Part shown: positions 42,042 to 51,600 of the stretch, piece by piece
Layout: each line of letters begins with the position of its first letter
Numbering within the stretch: the first letter of the stretch is position 1
Notes under the pieces: model-generated
Database searches by the model: none
The model's input: only the letters and a program-made list of their open reading frames with translations
Told to the model about the DNA's origin: nothing
Program-made: the position numbers and the translations under genes
NCBI GenBank assembly: GCA_934574045.1
Contig: CAKTMK010000007.1
Span: 10,597-74,596, forward strand
Source of the DNA: an uncultured Oscillibacter sp.
Lineage (GTDB): Bacteria > Bacillota > Clostridia > Oscillospirales > Oscillospiraceae
Length of the DNA stretch: 64,000 nt
Direction of reading: 5' to 3'

Positions 42042-45000
42042 ATGCTGAAACAACGCGCACTCAGTCTCCTGATGGCAGTAATGCTGCTTTTCTCCCTTGC
42101 GCCGACCGCGGCGCTGGCGGCGGAGAGCGGCAGCATCGCCATTCAGGAGCAGGCGGTCGCCGTGTCGGCCGCTTCCGTCACCGTCAACATAACGGAATAC
42201 GAGGAACTCAGCGGCGCAAAGCTGAAGCTCACCGCCGGTCCCGCCGGCACCCAGAGCGACTACGATATGAAGGGCCGCACGACGCTCAAGGTCCTGACCT
42301 TTACAGGCCCCGGCACGTATGAATTTCAATTTGACCCCGGCCATCTCACCGCAGGCGAAAACGTGCAGGCGTTCCTGTTTTACTACGACGCCGATCAGGA
42401 CAAGGCCACCTATCGGTACAGCGATCCGGTGGACATTGTGGACGGTGAGCCGGTCCCCTCTGCGGCCATCGTCACCGACCCGGTGACTGACCGCACCACG
42501 GAGCTGACCGTCAAGCTGAGCTGCCTGCCGGAGCGCGGCATCTTCCGCGTCATCCAGCTGGAGGGCGGCGAGACGTTCCGCTCCGACAAGCTCAACAGCT
42601 ATCCATGCCTTGCGTTCTCCCTTCTCTCCAACCTGAAAAACGGGGAGAACACGCTGGCCCTCTCCTCCGCTCCCGCCGCCGGAAGCCGCCTGCTGGCCGT
42701 TATCCGGGACTCCACCGGAGAGGATGCGGCGGACTATCTCTCCGCGCCGGTCACAGTAACCGCAGAGCAGGAGCCGTCCATCGTCTCCATTACGGGCGGC
42801 GCGGACAGCGCATCGCGGCAGGTCACCGTCCATCTGACCCGCATTCCCTCCCGCGGCACCCTCAAGATCATCGAGCTGGACCCGGGCGAGGCCGTCCCTG
42901 CCGGTGTGTTCGACGCGGGCTATGACGCGCTTTACACCGGCTATTTCTTCTCCGCCGGATTGAAGGCCGGGGACAACGTGCTCACGCTGACCCGGTCCCC
43001 CTCCGCCGGAAAGGTGCTCTACGCCGCGGTGCGGGACGCCTCGGGCGAAGCGGCGGTGGATTTCGTGTCCGACGGTGCTGCGGTGGCCGCGGCCAGCGTG
43101 CCGTTCCATGTGTTCATCAAGGGCGAGCTGACGGACCGGAGCACTGCCGCCGCCTTTGTGACCAAAATGAAATCCTCCTCCCAGACGCCCAGCACGCTGG
43201 AGAGCGCCCTCCTCTGCCGCTCCGGCGCGGACGGCGCGGCGGACGTCTCCGCCCCGCTGGCGCGGGCGGAAGCCGCCAAGGCGGGCGGCGAGCTGGCCTT
43301 CACCGGCCTTTCCGGCCTGACCGCCGGGGAAACGCTGAAGCTGGCGGTGACCTATGACGGCGGCAGGACCGCCGAGTGGACATACACCGTCTGCGACGCG
43401 GACGAGACGGACAGCTTCCGCATCGTGGAGCAGTCCTTTACCACCGCCTCCACCACCGTCACCATGGAGGTCTCCGGCTACAACTGGTACAACAACCGGG
43501 CGGACTGGAGCCGCATCTGCATCTCCGCCGGCAGCGCCATGCAGACCCAGCCCGGAGACGACGAGGGACGGGAGGATCTGAGCAGTCAGGTCTATACCGG
43601 CAAAGGGACATACACCTTTACCATTCCCCAGGACCGGATGAGCGCGCTGAAGGCGGGCGATTCCATCATGGCCGCCCTGCGCTTTTACGACGGAGACGGC
43701 GTCGAGGGCATTGACGACCGGGAGTATTACGCCGCGGTGGACACCGTTCTGATCTCCGCCGCCGCCAAAACGCCGCTGGAGCGGCTGGCCAACTGCTCCG
43801 CCGCCATTCTCAGGGACGGAAAGCCCTGGTCCGGCTCATTCCGGCAGGAACAGACCACGCTGGACTACTCTGTGACGCTGGACGACGAGATCCCCAGCGG
43901 CACGCTTGGCTTTTACGCCTATCCCGGCAACACCAGCTTTGACCCGGACGGCAACCACAAGCTCTCTCTGGGCAGCCGGAAGATCACCCGGAGCGGCTCC
44001 GGGTCCATCTCTCTGGACCTGTCGGCTGTCCCGGTGGGCTACCGGGTGGTGGCCAGCCTGTACGTCTGCATCGACGGCGAGGACTGGTACCGCACCGTCA
44101 CCTCCGACCAGCGGCCTGAGGTGGTGGATGAAAACGGGCAGGGCTTTCAGAATTATGAGTACCCCGACGCGGCGATCGACGAAACGGAGCTTCAGGCCGG
44201 GGCCGTCAGCCTGCACGTCTCCCTTACCGGCGACGAGCGGCTGTTTCAGGCGGCCAGAGAGGGAAAGACCACCATCTCCATCTCCGTCGCCCAGTATCCC
44301 GACGGGCAGAGCTTTGACTTTGAAGGAGCCGATCAGATCTCTCTGGCCCGCAGTATTCTGGCCACGCAGGCGTTCAGCGGCCGGGAGATCGCGCTGGAGC
44401 ACCCGCTGAAGGCGGGCTACCGCGTCCGTGCCGTGGCCTACTGGACGCAGAACGCGGACATCTTCCTCGCTCCCGGCAACGATTATGAGGAGAAGTTCCA
44501 CAAGCAGGACGACTCCGTGCTGATCTCCGGCGCGCCGGAGGCCCTCTCCGTGACCGCCGAAGGGACCGTCTCCGCCGGAGATGCCTCCCTCGTCTTTACC
44601 GTCGGCGGGACCGTCCCCAGCGGCTCCCTGCTGCTGGTCAAGAGCTACGACGCCGCCGACACGAATCTCTCCAGTGCCGGGGGTGAGCTGGTCGGCATCG
44701 TCCAGCAGGTGACGGGCGGTGCCGTCACCGTCCCGGTCAGCGGCGCGCTGACCGCCGGAAGGCAGGTGGCGGCGTTCCTGCTCAGCGGCGGCGAGGTGCG
44801 GGCCCGGTCCCAGCCCGTGACGGTGAGCGCGGCCCGCCCCGCGGCTCCGTTCACCGCAGCGGTCTCCGGCACGCTGACGCCGGATTCCACCCAGCTCTCC
44901 TTCACCCTTTCCGCCGCCGATCCCTCCAGCGAGATCAACGCGGTCTACCTCTGCCGCGTCGTCAACGGAAACGCGGAGTACGACGCGCCGGTGGCGACTC

Positions 45001-48000
45001 TGCGGAACGTCCGGCCCGGCGCCCTCGCGTTCGCCATCCCCGCCGGGAGCCTGACGGCCGGTGAAACGCTGCGCATCGTGGTCCAGTATTGGAAAAATGA
45101 CGACCTCGCGTGGTTCAGCGCGGCGGATGTGCCCGTCGCGGCGGAGCATGAGCAGGACGTGATCGCCATTCAGGAAACCTCGTTCACAGAGGATTCCGTC
45201 ACCGTCACCGTCCGGGTAAGCGGGTATGAGTCCTTCCGGAACTGCTCGATCTTCCTGACCACCGGCGCGCCCTTTACCGACGGCGACGGCGACAGCCGCA
45301 CCCGGCTCGGCAGCCAGAAGTACACCGCCGCCGGAACGTATACGTTCACCCTCAGCGCCGGACAGCTCAAAGGCGGCAATACCGTTCAGGCGCACCTCTA
45401 CCGGTACGACGGGGATCTTGACCGGACCTACTACCAGTACAGCGGCGCCGTTCCCATCGAAAAGGGACCCACGGAGCCGGAGGTATCCATCGTGACCCGC
45501 GCCGTCACCACGGATACGGCGGCGGTCTATGTCTCCGCCAGCTTTGACGGCAGCGCTCTGCTGACGCTGTACGCCTACACCGGCGGCCGCTTTGACCCCT
45601 CCTCCATGACGGAGGCGGAGTACAACGGCTACGCCGCCATCAGTTATCTCCCCTCCGCGCCGGACGGCTCGTTCAAGGTGGAGCTGAACGGCGTCCGCCC
45701 CGCCGCCGGGAGCCGCCTGACCGCGGTGCTGTGGAGGGGCGGCCTGGGGAAAACGGTGCTGGCCCAGTCCGCGCCGGTGGAGGTGACGGCCGCGCCGGAA
45801 AAGGAGCCGCCCACCGCCTACATCCTCACCCAGCGGCTCACCGCCGGAATGACGTATCTGACGGCCTCCCTGCGCTTCGACTCCAGCATCAGCTCCGCGG
45901 ACTACAAGCTCTATCAGTTCCGCGGCGATACGCTGGACACGGAAACGGCGGAGCTGCTCAATTACGGCAGTCTCTACCGCAGCGCCCTCAACCAGTCCAT
46001 CCGGCTGGGCATCGGCACGCTCAAGCCCGGCAGCAGTCTTCAGCTCGTGCTGACCGCCGGAGGCGAGGAGGTCCGCTCCAACATCATCACCGTCCTGCCC
46101 TCCCCCGACTGGGGAACGCCCTACGCCGCGTTCGCCGTCAGCGCCGTGAAAAGCGACTCCGATTCCGTGGCCCTGACCGTGGACTACTCCGACCAGTACC
46201 TCACCATGGGCGATGAGTTTTACTGCGACGTGACGGTATACGCCTGCTCCGGTGCGTACACGGATGAAGAGATCGAGGACGGCGAGCTTTGGGAGAACTA
46301 CACGCTCTGCCGCGCGGTGGCCAAGGCAAACTCCCGTCAGGGCGCGCAGACCTGCGGCGGTCTGACCCTCTCGTTCTTCGAGCACGCCCAGCTCAAAGCG
46401 GGCGAAAAGCTCTTTATCAAGCTGCGTCTGCCCCATGTGGAGTGGGAGGGCGAGGAGGTGGACTATGTCTCCGCCTCCATCCCGGTCCTCGCCGCCGAGG
46501 CGGAGATCCCGGACTATCAGGTGGTCCTGTACAACCTGAGCGCGGATACCTCCCGCGGCGGGCGGCTGCGGGCCATTCTGGAACGGCTCGCCATCCCCGT
46601 GCAGGAGATGACCTATGCCCGGCTGAATGAATCCGTCGGCTATCTGGCGGGTCTGGAGGGCTATGAAGCCGCCGGTGCGCCCTATGACGGCGAGGACCGC
46701 GCCGCCGAGTTCATGCTGATCTGCAATCTGCCGGAGGCGCTGCTGGACCGGTTCCTGGACGCCATGCAGGAAAACGGCCTGCGGATCGACCACAAAGCGG
46801 TAGTCACCGCCTACAACCGGGATATGCGCTTCTGCGAGCTGATGGACGAGATCGCCGGGGAGCACAGCGTGTTCCAGATGCTCCTGACGCTCAGCGGCAT
46901 GACCTCCGTGAGCAAAGCGCTGACGGAGGCGGAGTACGGCTCCTCTCCCAGCTGGGCGTCCTTCCAGACGGCGCTGGCCGCGGCGGAGGGGCTGATCCGC
47001 AGCGAGGAGCCGTCCTATGAGGCGCTCTCCGCCGCCTATGAGACGCTGAAGACGGAATATCTGGCCGTGACGGGTCTGACGGAGCTGTCCGGCGCCGCCG
47101 TCATCACGCTCACGCCCGAGGAGGGCGGCGCTTTCACCCTGACCGTTTCCGTGCAGGACGGGCCGGAGGGCGCGGAGTACGAATACCTCTGGAGCAGCGG
47201 AGAAACGGCCCGCACCGTCACCGGAATTCCCGCGGAGCGGCTCATCGGAACCACCGTCACCGTGACGGGTCCGCGCTTCCACGGCGCACTCACCGCCCAG
47301 CTTCAGGTCCCCGCGCTGCCCGCGCCCGCCGTCACCGCCGGTCCCGGCACGGTCACCGTCCGGTTCCGGGAAGCCGCCGCGGGTAAAAACACTCCCGCCG
47401 CCGCGCAGTATATCGCGGAGCTGCTTCTCAACGGCGCGCCGGTGTCGTCCAAAACCGTAACGGCGGCCCAGAGCGTCACCTTCACCGGTCTGGCCGAAAA
47501 GACCGCCTACACCGTCCGGATGTACGCCGTCAGCCCCGTGGGCCGCAGCGACATCCTGACGCAGACCGTCACCACCACCGCCGCCAGCCACTCCGGCGGC
47601 GGGTCCGGCGGGTCTTCCGGCGGCGGTTCTTCCTCCGGCGGCGGCAGCTCTGCCGGCAGTCCCTCCTCCGGCGCATCCGTCAGGACCAACCCGGACGGAA
47701 GCCGGACCTCCACAGTCACCAACGCCGCCACCGGCGCTGCGACCGAAACGACGAGCCGTCCCGACGGCTCCACCTCTGTGGTGGAGACCCAAAAGAACGG
47801 CACCGTCACCACCACCGTCACCGCCGCCAGCGGCGTGAAAACACGGACGGTGGAAAAACCGGGCGCGGAGACCTCCGTCTCCGTTACGGTCCCCGGCGGC
47901 GCGGACGCCGGGACGGTGATCCTCCCGGTGCAGCCCTCCGCCGGACTGGTGGCGGTGGATGCCGCCACCGGCAAGATCCTCAAGCTCTCCGTCCCCACGG

Positions 48001-48551
48001 CGGAGGGACTGGCCGTCCGGCTGGACGGCTCCGCCGAGCTGATCCTGCGCGACGGCGGAAAGGTCTTTGACGACACGCGGGACCACTGGACCCGGGACGC
48101 CGTCTCCTTCGCCGCCGCCCGCGGACTGCTCACTGGAAAGGCGGAGGACCGCTTCGCCCCCAACGACGCCACCACCCGCGCCCAGATCATGACCGTGATG
48201 GCCCGTCTGAATGACGCGGATACCTCGGACCGTCCCCTTGAAAAGGGCGTTGCGTGGGCGAAGGCGCAGGGCATTTCCGACGGGTCCAATGCCAACGCAG
48301 CCGTCTCCCGCCAGCAGCTCGTCACGATGCTCTGGCGCGCGGCGGGCAGTCAGGCGGCGGAAGACGCCGACCTGACCGGCTTCTCCGACGCAGGCGCGGT
48401 CAGCTCCTACGCCGAGCAGGCGATGCGCTGGGCTGTGGCCGTCGGGCTGATCGGCGGGACAAGCAGCGGAGCGCTGGACCCCGCCGGGACCGCGACCCGC
48501 GGACAGTTCGCTGTGATCCTTCAGCGGTACATCAGCCTGATGTGCCGGTAA
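42042..48551 (+). CDS. Large secreted multidomain SLH surface protein
   Basis: A 2169-residue protein with a signal peptide (LSLLMAVMLLFSLAPTAALA, cut after about residue 27). A module of about 105 residues recurs near 28-135, 459-575 and 1041-1148, each with an SVTV/TTVT strand, GTYTFT (or GTYEFQ), and a YDGD/YDAD (Asp-rich) stretch. Beta-rich repeats fill the rest. Near 1493-1610 is a DUF3783-like region, near 1620-1685 a FIVAR-like helical region, near 1759-1849 a fibronectin III domain, and then a Gly/Ser linker. Three S-layer homology repeats end the protein (about 2006-2169), predicting non-covalent attachment to the cell-wall polymer. AGGAGG lies 7 bases before the ATG. Function unknown; adhesion or envelope structure is inferred. 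Confidence 0.88.
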   Translation: MLKQRALSLLMAVMLLFSLAPTAALAAESGSIAIQEQAVAVSAASVTVNITEYEELSGAKLKLTAGPAGTQSDYDMKGRTTLKVLTFTGPGTYEFQFDPGHLTAGENVQAFLFYYDADQDKATYRYSDPVDIVDGEPVPSAAIVTDPVTDRTTELTVKLSCLPERGIFRVIQLEGGETFRSDKLNSYPCLAFSLLSNLKNGENTLALSSAPAAGSRLLAVIRDSTGEDAADYLSAPVTVTAEQEPSIVSITGGADSASRQVTVHLTRIPSRGTLKIIELDPGEAVPAGVFDAGYDALYTGYFFSAGLKAGDNVLTLTRSPSAGKVLYAAVRDASGEAAVDFVSDGAAVAAASVPFHVFIKGELTDRSTAAAFVTKMKSSSQTPSTLESALLCRSGADGAADVSAPLARAEAAKAGGELAFTGLSGLTAGETLKLAVTYDGGRTAEWTYTVCDADETDSFRIVEQSFTTASTTVTMEVSGYNWYNNRADWSRICISAGSAMQTQPGDDEGREDLSSQVYTGKGTYTFTIPQDRMSALKAGDSIMAALRFYDGDGVEGIDDREYYAAVDTVLISAAAKTPLERLANCSAAILRDGKPWSGSFRQEQTTLDYSVTLDDEIPSGTLGFYAYPGNTSFDPDGNHKLSLGSRKITRSGSGSISLDLSAVPVGYRVVASLYVCIDGEDWYRTVTSDQRPEVVDENGQGFQNYEYPDAAIDETELQAGAVSLHVSLTGDERLFQAAREGKTTISISVAQYPDGQSFDFEGADQISLARSILATQAFSGREIALEHPLKAGYRVRAVAYWTQNADIFLAPGNDYEEKFHKQDDSVLISGAPEALSVTAEGTVSAGDASLVFTVGGTVPSGSLLLVKSYDAADTNLSSAGGELVGIVQQVTGGAVTVPVSGALTAGRQVAAFLLSGGEVRARSQPVTVSAARPAAPFTAAVSGTLTPDSTQLSFTLSAADPSSEINAVYLCRVVNGNAEYDAPVATLRNVRPGALAFAIPAGSLTAGETLRIVVQYWKNDDLAWFSAADVPVAAEHEQDVIAIQETSFTEDSVTVTVRVSGYESFRNCSIFLTTGAPFTDGDGDSRTRLGSQKYTAAGTYTFTLSAGQLKGGNTVQAHLYRYDGDLDRTYYQYSGAVPIEKGPTEPEVSIVTRAVTTDTAAVYVSASFDGSALLTLYAYTGGRFDPSSMTEAEYNGYAAISYLPSAPDGSFKVELNGVRPAAGSRLTAVLWRGGLGKTVLAQSAPVEVTAAPEKEPPTAYILTQRLTAGMTYLTASLRFDSSISSADYKLYQFRGDTLDTETAELLNYGSLYRSALNQSIRLGIGTLKPGSSLQLVLTAGGEEVRSNIITVLPSPDWGTPYAAFAVSAVKSDSDSVALTVDYSDQYLTMGDEFYCDVTVYACSGAYTDEEIEDGELWENYTLCRAVAKANSRQGAQTCGGLTLSFFEHAQLKAGEKLFIKLRLPHVEWEGEEVDYVSASIPVLAAEAEIPDYQVVLYNLSADTSRGGRLRAILERLAIPVQEMTYARLNESVGYLAGLEGYEAAGAPYDGEDRAAEFMLICNLPEALLDRFLDAMQENGLRIDHKAVVTAYNRDMRFCELMDEIAGEHSVFQMLLTLSGMTSVSKALTEAEYGSSPSWASFQTALAAAEGLIRSEEPSYEALSAAYETLKTEYLAVTGLTELSGAAVITLTPEEGGAFTLTVSVQDGPEGAEYEYLWSSGETARTVTGIPAERLIGTTVTVTGPRFHGALTAQLQVPALPAPAVTAGPGTVTVRFREAAAGKNTPAAAQYIAELLLNGAPVSSKTVTAAQSVTFTGLAEKTAYTVRMYAVSPVGRSDILTQTVTTTAASHSGGGSGGSSGGGSSSGGGSSAGSPSSGASVRTNPDGSRTSTVTNAATGAATETTSRPDGSTSVVETQKNGTVTTTVTAASGVKTRTVEKPGAETSVSVTVPGGADAGTVILPVQPSAGLVAVDAATGKILKLSVPTAEGLAVRLDGSAELILRDGGKVFDDTRDHWTRDAVSFAAARGLLTGKAEDRFAPNDATTRAQIMTVMARLNDADTSDRPLEKGVAWAKAQGISDGSNANAAVSRQQLVTMLWRAAGSQAAEDADLTGFSDAGAVSSYAEQAMRWAVAVGLIGGTSSGALDPAGTATRGQFAVILQRYISLMCR

Positions 48552-48579
48552 GCACGCAGGCTCCTCCTCCCGGTATCGC

Positions 48580-48622
48580 GCGCGGAGCGGCGTCCCAAAA
48601 GGACGCTGCTCCGCGCTTTTCC
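48580..48622 (+). terminator. Terminator of the SLH protein gene
   Basis: Stem GCGCGGAGCGGCGTCC / GGACGCTGCTCCGCGC (one mismatch) with a CAAAA loop, then TTTTCC. Confidence 0.85.
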
Positions 48623-48710
48623 TTCGCTTCCGCGGACTGTCATCTTGGGGCCGCCGCTCGTTTTCGGGCAGGCGGATAGACGCGCGGCGCTCTCGGCTGT
48701 ATGTTCAGGC

Positions 48711-48751
48711 CGCCAGCGGCAAAATGCACCGCCTTTGAGCCGCCAGCGGCA
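48711..48751. repeat. Short GCCGCCAGCGGCA repeats in a gene-free 550-bp stretch
   Basis: GCCGCCAGCGGCA occurs at 48711-48723 and 48739-48751, each able to fold (GCCGC/GCGGC). The surrounding 48623-49168 is very GC-rich, with overlapping open frames on both strands but no family match or credible start, so I see no gene in it. Confidence 0.4.
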
Positions 48752-49168
48752 GAACGCGCAGGCCGTCCGTTCCCGAACAGGCCCCGATCAAACGCGCGGC
48801 GCCCAGCGGTTCCATTCTCGGAAACGCAATGACAAAACGCATGGCGCTCAAAGCCCTTTGCAGAACCGGCACTGCCAGCAGGCTGCCTTTCATTGGTCCG
48901 GCGCTGCGTGTTGTGCTGCCGCCCCTGTTCCGTTTGCTTCTCCTCCGACCGGCTCAACTGCCGGGGCGTTTTTTCTCGGCGCGCAGTTCACTCCGCCCTC
49001 CGGCGGCCGGTCTGCGGCGTGGCGGGAGCCATGCGGGCCGCGTCTCTTCTCCGCCGTCCGCCCCGTGCGGCGCGGCTCACGTTTCGCGCCGTCCGTTTCC
49101 TTACTGACCATCGCGCCGGAAACGGAAGGATATATACCGGGCCGCCCCGCTGTTGGCGGAAAGGGCGC

Positions 49169-49206
49169 AAAAAAGGACTGCCGCTTACGCGGCAGTCCTT
49201 TTTGTA
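49169..49206. terminator. Bidirectional terminator at the end of cstA
   Basis: AAAAAGGACTGCCGC / GCGGCAGTCCTTTTT with a TTAC loop, symmetric A and T runs. Confidence 0.9.
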
Positions 49207-49254
49207 CGGCGGAGACTGGCAAAACTCCGCTGTAGGAAGTCCAATGCAGTCTGC

Positions 49255-50976
49255 TTACTTCGCAGCAGCCTTGTTCTTCTGCTTGCTGATGGTGGAGATA
49301 CCCTCGATGGCCAGCACGATGGCCAGAATGACCAGCAGCACGCCCAGGATCGCCTGAACATAGGGACCCCAGTCGGCACCGCCGGCGGTAATCAGGCCGA
49401 TCTGCGTCTTGGTGTTGATGATGAGGGAGAAGATGGTGACAACCAGCATGAACGCCATGGGCAGCAGGAACATCTTGTTGTTCTTGCCGATGTTGCCCAG
49501 CCAGGTAGCCACGGCCAGCAGAGCCAGAGCGGCCAGCAGCTGGTTGGCGGAGCCGAACAGCGCCCAGATCTTGGCGTAGCCGTTCAGGCCGAGGAACACG
49601 CCCAGCACCACGGTGATGATGGTGGCGACATAGGGGTTGGCCATGATCTTCTTGAAGCCGGTGACGTTCTCGGGAGTCTCGCCCTTGGTGCTGTCGATCC
49701 AGAACTCCTGGAACATGAAGCGGCCCATACGGGTGGCGGTGTCCAGAGAGGTCAGGCAGAAGGTGGAATAGGTCAGCACCAGCAGGGTGTACAGGATGTG
49801 ATACAGGGAGCCGCGGGAGGGATCGATCATGCCCGCGATACCGCCGCCGAAGATAGCGGTCGCGCCCTTCAGGGCCAGATCCGGGTTATCCGCGTTCCAC
49901 TTGTAGGCATACGCAACGGCGATCAGGGTCATAATGGCCAGAACGCACTCGATCAGCATGCCGCCGTAAGCGATGGGCTTCGCGTCGGTCTCCTTATCCA
50001 GCTGCTTGGAGGTGGTGCCGGAGGCGACCAGAGAGTGGAAGCCGGAGATAGCGCCGCAGGCGATGGTGGTGAACAGCACGGGGAACACCGGAGTGGTGTT
50101 GCCCTCGGCGTTGAACACGGGCAGGCTGTCCATGGAGGGATGGCCCATCACAATGGCCACGGCCGCCAGGATCAGCATGGCGTACAGCAGGAAGGAGGAC
50201 AGATAGTCACGGGGCTGGAGCAGGATCCAGACGGGGGTGACGGAGGCGACCAGAATGTACACGCCCACGATCCACATCCACGCGGTGGTGGACAGGTAGA
50301 TGGGGTGGAAGTTCAGGCCGATGAAGATGATGGCCACGATGGCGACCACGCCGACGATGGAAGCAACGCTGATGGGAGCGTTGCGGCGGTAGACGCAGTA
50401 ACCGAAGATGATGGCGATCAGGATGAACAGCAGGGACACCATGGCCACCTGCGCGTTGGCCTTAGAGGCCTCCATGTCCAGAACGCCGTCCACATAGGTG
50501 GCGCCGAAGGTGCTGGCCACGATGGACGCGAAAGCGGCCACGACCAGAATCAGGGTCAGATAAGAGAAAATGATGAACAGGCGCTTGGCGCGCAGGGACA
50601 TGTTGGCGGAGATGATCTCGCCGATGGACTTGCCGCCGTGGCGGACAGAGGCGAACAGTGCGCCGAAGTCATGCACGCCGCCGAAGAAAATACCGCCGAT
50701 CAGGATCCACAGCGTGCAGGCCAGCCAGCCGAAGCCAAGGCCCGCGGCGCTGATGGGGCCGGTGATGGGGCCCGCGCCGGCGATGGAGGAGAAGTGGTGG
50801 CCCATCAGGATGGGAGCCTTTGCGGGGACATAGTCCACGCCGTCCTCCATGGTATGTGCGGGGGTCTCCTCTTTGCTCTCACCGACACCCCACTGCTTGC
50901 ACAGCCAGCGGCCATAGAAGATATAGCCGCCCAGCAGTACAGCGATGCCGATGATCAGAAGTACTAGACCGTTCAT
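49255..50976 (-). CDS. cstA: Carbon starvation protein CstA family transporter
   Basis: A 573-residue membrane protein with about 15 hydrophobic segments. The CstA signatures are present: GHHFSSIAGAGPITGPISAA near 56-75, FGGVHDFGALFASVRHGGKSIGE near 100, and SGFHSLVASGTTSKQL near 310. CstA/BtsT proteins import pyruvate (and were once linked to peptides). The ATG at 50976 has GGGAGAG about 12 bases upstream. It lies 20 bp downstream of a 172-residue gene, probably in the same transcript. Pyruvate or 2-oxoacid traffic would fit the neighbouring oxidoreductase operon. Confidence 0.95.
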   Translation of the reverse strand: MNGLVLLIIGIAVLLGGYIFYGRWLCKQWGVGESKEETPAHTMEDGVDYVPAKAPILMGHHFSSIAGAGPITGPISAAGLGFGWLACTLWILIGGIFFGGVHDFGALFASVRHGGKSIGEIISANMSLRAKRLFIIFSYLTLILVVAAFASIVASTFGATYVDGVLDMEASKANAQVAMVSLLFILIAIIFGYCVYRRNAPISVASIVGVVAIVAIIFIGLNFHPIYLSTTAWMWIVGVYILVASVTPVWILLQPRDYLSSFLLYAMLILAAVAIVMGHPSMDSLPVFNAEGNTTPVFPVLFTTIACGAISGFHSLVASGTTSKQLDKETDAKPIAYGGMLIECVLAIMTLIAVAYAYKWNADNPDLALKGATAIFGGGIAGMIDPSRGSLYHILYTLLVLTYSTFCLTSLDTATRMGRFMFQEFWIDSTKGETPENVTGFKKIMANPYVATIITVVLGVFLGLNGYAKIWALFGSANQLLAALALLAVATWLGNIGKNNKMFLLPMAFMLVVTIFSLIINTKTQIGLITAGGADWGPYVQAILGVLLVILAIVLAIEGISTISKQKNKAAAK

Positions 50977-50996
50977 TGTGTATATACTCTCCCTTC

Positions 50997-51515
50997 TTAC
51001 TTCCCCTTCAAGGCGAAATTTGCCTCAAGGAGCTTGCGTGCCTCTTTCCCGGCTGGATTGGAAAAGAAGCCGTGCGTTGAGGTTTCCATTGCCGCTATGT
51101 GATACTCCATCCAGCCGTGGAGTGCCAGCCGATAGTTTTTGCGGAAGCGGGTCTTTTTGATGAGTGCCTTGGCGTCCGGGTCGATCTCGTCCGCCAAAAC
51201 CACCAGCGTCACCATCGAGGACATATGGATCTTGCTGGGGACGATGTTGCGCAGTCCCGCTTCCCGGGACAGGTCGATCTGCCGCTGCAACGCCGCCGCA
51301 GTCAGATGCTCTGTCATGTAAAAGTACACGTACTCGTGGTTTTCCACCACGTTGAGGACGTGTCTTCTGCTGATGAGGTAATTTTCATCCCGCAGATAGT
51401 AAAACGCGGTGGCCGGAAAGCTGCCGCCCTCCACCTGCACGTCCCGTTCGATGTCGTAATGATGGCTGTATGCCTTGAGCAGCCGCTCCAGCCGCTCCTC
51501 CAGCGTCATATCCAT
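50997..51515 (-). CDS. Conserved-looking hypothetical protein upstream of cstA
   Basis: A 172-residue soluble protein that I cannot assign. It begins MDMTLEERLERLLKAYSHHYD with a helical N terminus. Mixed alpha/beta sequence follows, containing HEYVYFYMTEHL near 58 and SKIHMSSMVTLVVLADEID near 95, and a C-terminal ETSTHGFFSNPAGKEARKLL. No membrane segment is present. Its promoter, terminator-free link to cstA and 20-bp spacing suggest a cytosolic partner or regulator of the transporter. The ATG at 51515 has weak upstream GGGAAAT. Confidence 0.75.
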   Translation of the reverse strand: MDMTLEERLERLLKAYSHHYDIERDVQVEGGSFPATAFYYLRDENYLISRRHVLNVVENHEYVYFYMTEHLTAAALQRQIDLSREAGLRNIVPSKIHMSSMVTLVVLADEIDPDAKALIKKTRFRKNYRLALHGWMEYHIAAMETSTHGFFSNPAGKEARKLLEANFALKGK

Positions 51516-51552
51516 AAAATTTCCCGTCAGTTCCGTTCAAGTTTCGTTAATA

Positions 51553-51600
51553 TAAGGGGTGCTCTCATTATACACAACCGTTCATAATTTGTTAAGGGGT
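51553..51600 (-). promoter_or_regulatory. Promoter of the hypothetical-cstA transcript with repeated TAAGGGGT
   Basis: Minus strand: -35 TTAACA (51590-51595), 17-bp spacer, -10 TATAAT (51567-51572). TAAGGGGT occurs at 51553-51560 and 51593-51600, flanking the promoter core, and AAGGGGT again at 51658-51664. Spacing of 40 bp between the first two suggests a dimeric or looped regulator. The rest of 51516-51870 holds no gene that I can support. Confidence 0.65.

Noticed and set aside
43836..48086. A 1416-codon minus-strand frame inside the SLH protein gene
   Set aside because: Antisense shadow; the plus-strand frame has a signal peptide, FN3 and SLH domains.
48711..48751. GCCGCCAGCGGCA repeats considered as a CRISPR or phage remnant
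   Set aside because: Only two short copies, no spacer regularity, no cas or phage genes nearby.
48829..49107. Open frames in the 48.6-49.2 kb gap considered as a small gene
   Set aside because: Several overlapping frames on both strands, Arg/Pro/Ala-rich translations, no credible RBS; treated as non-coding.
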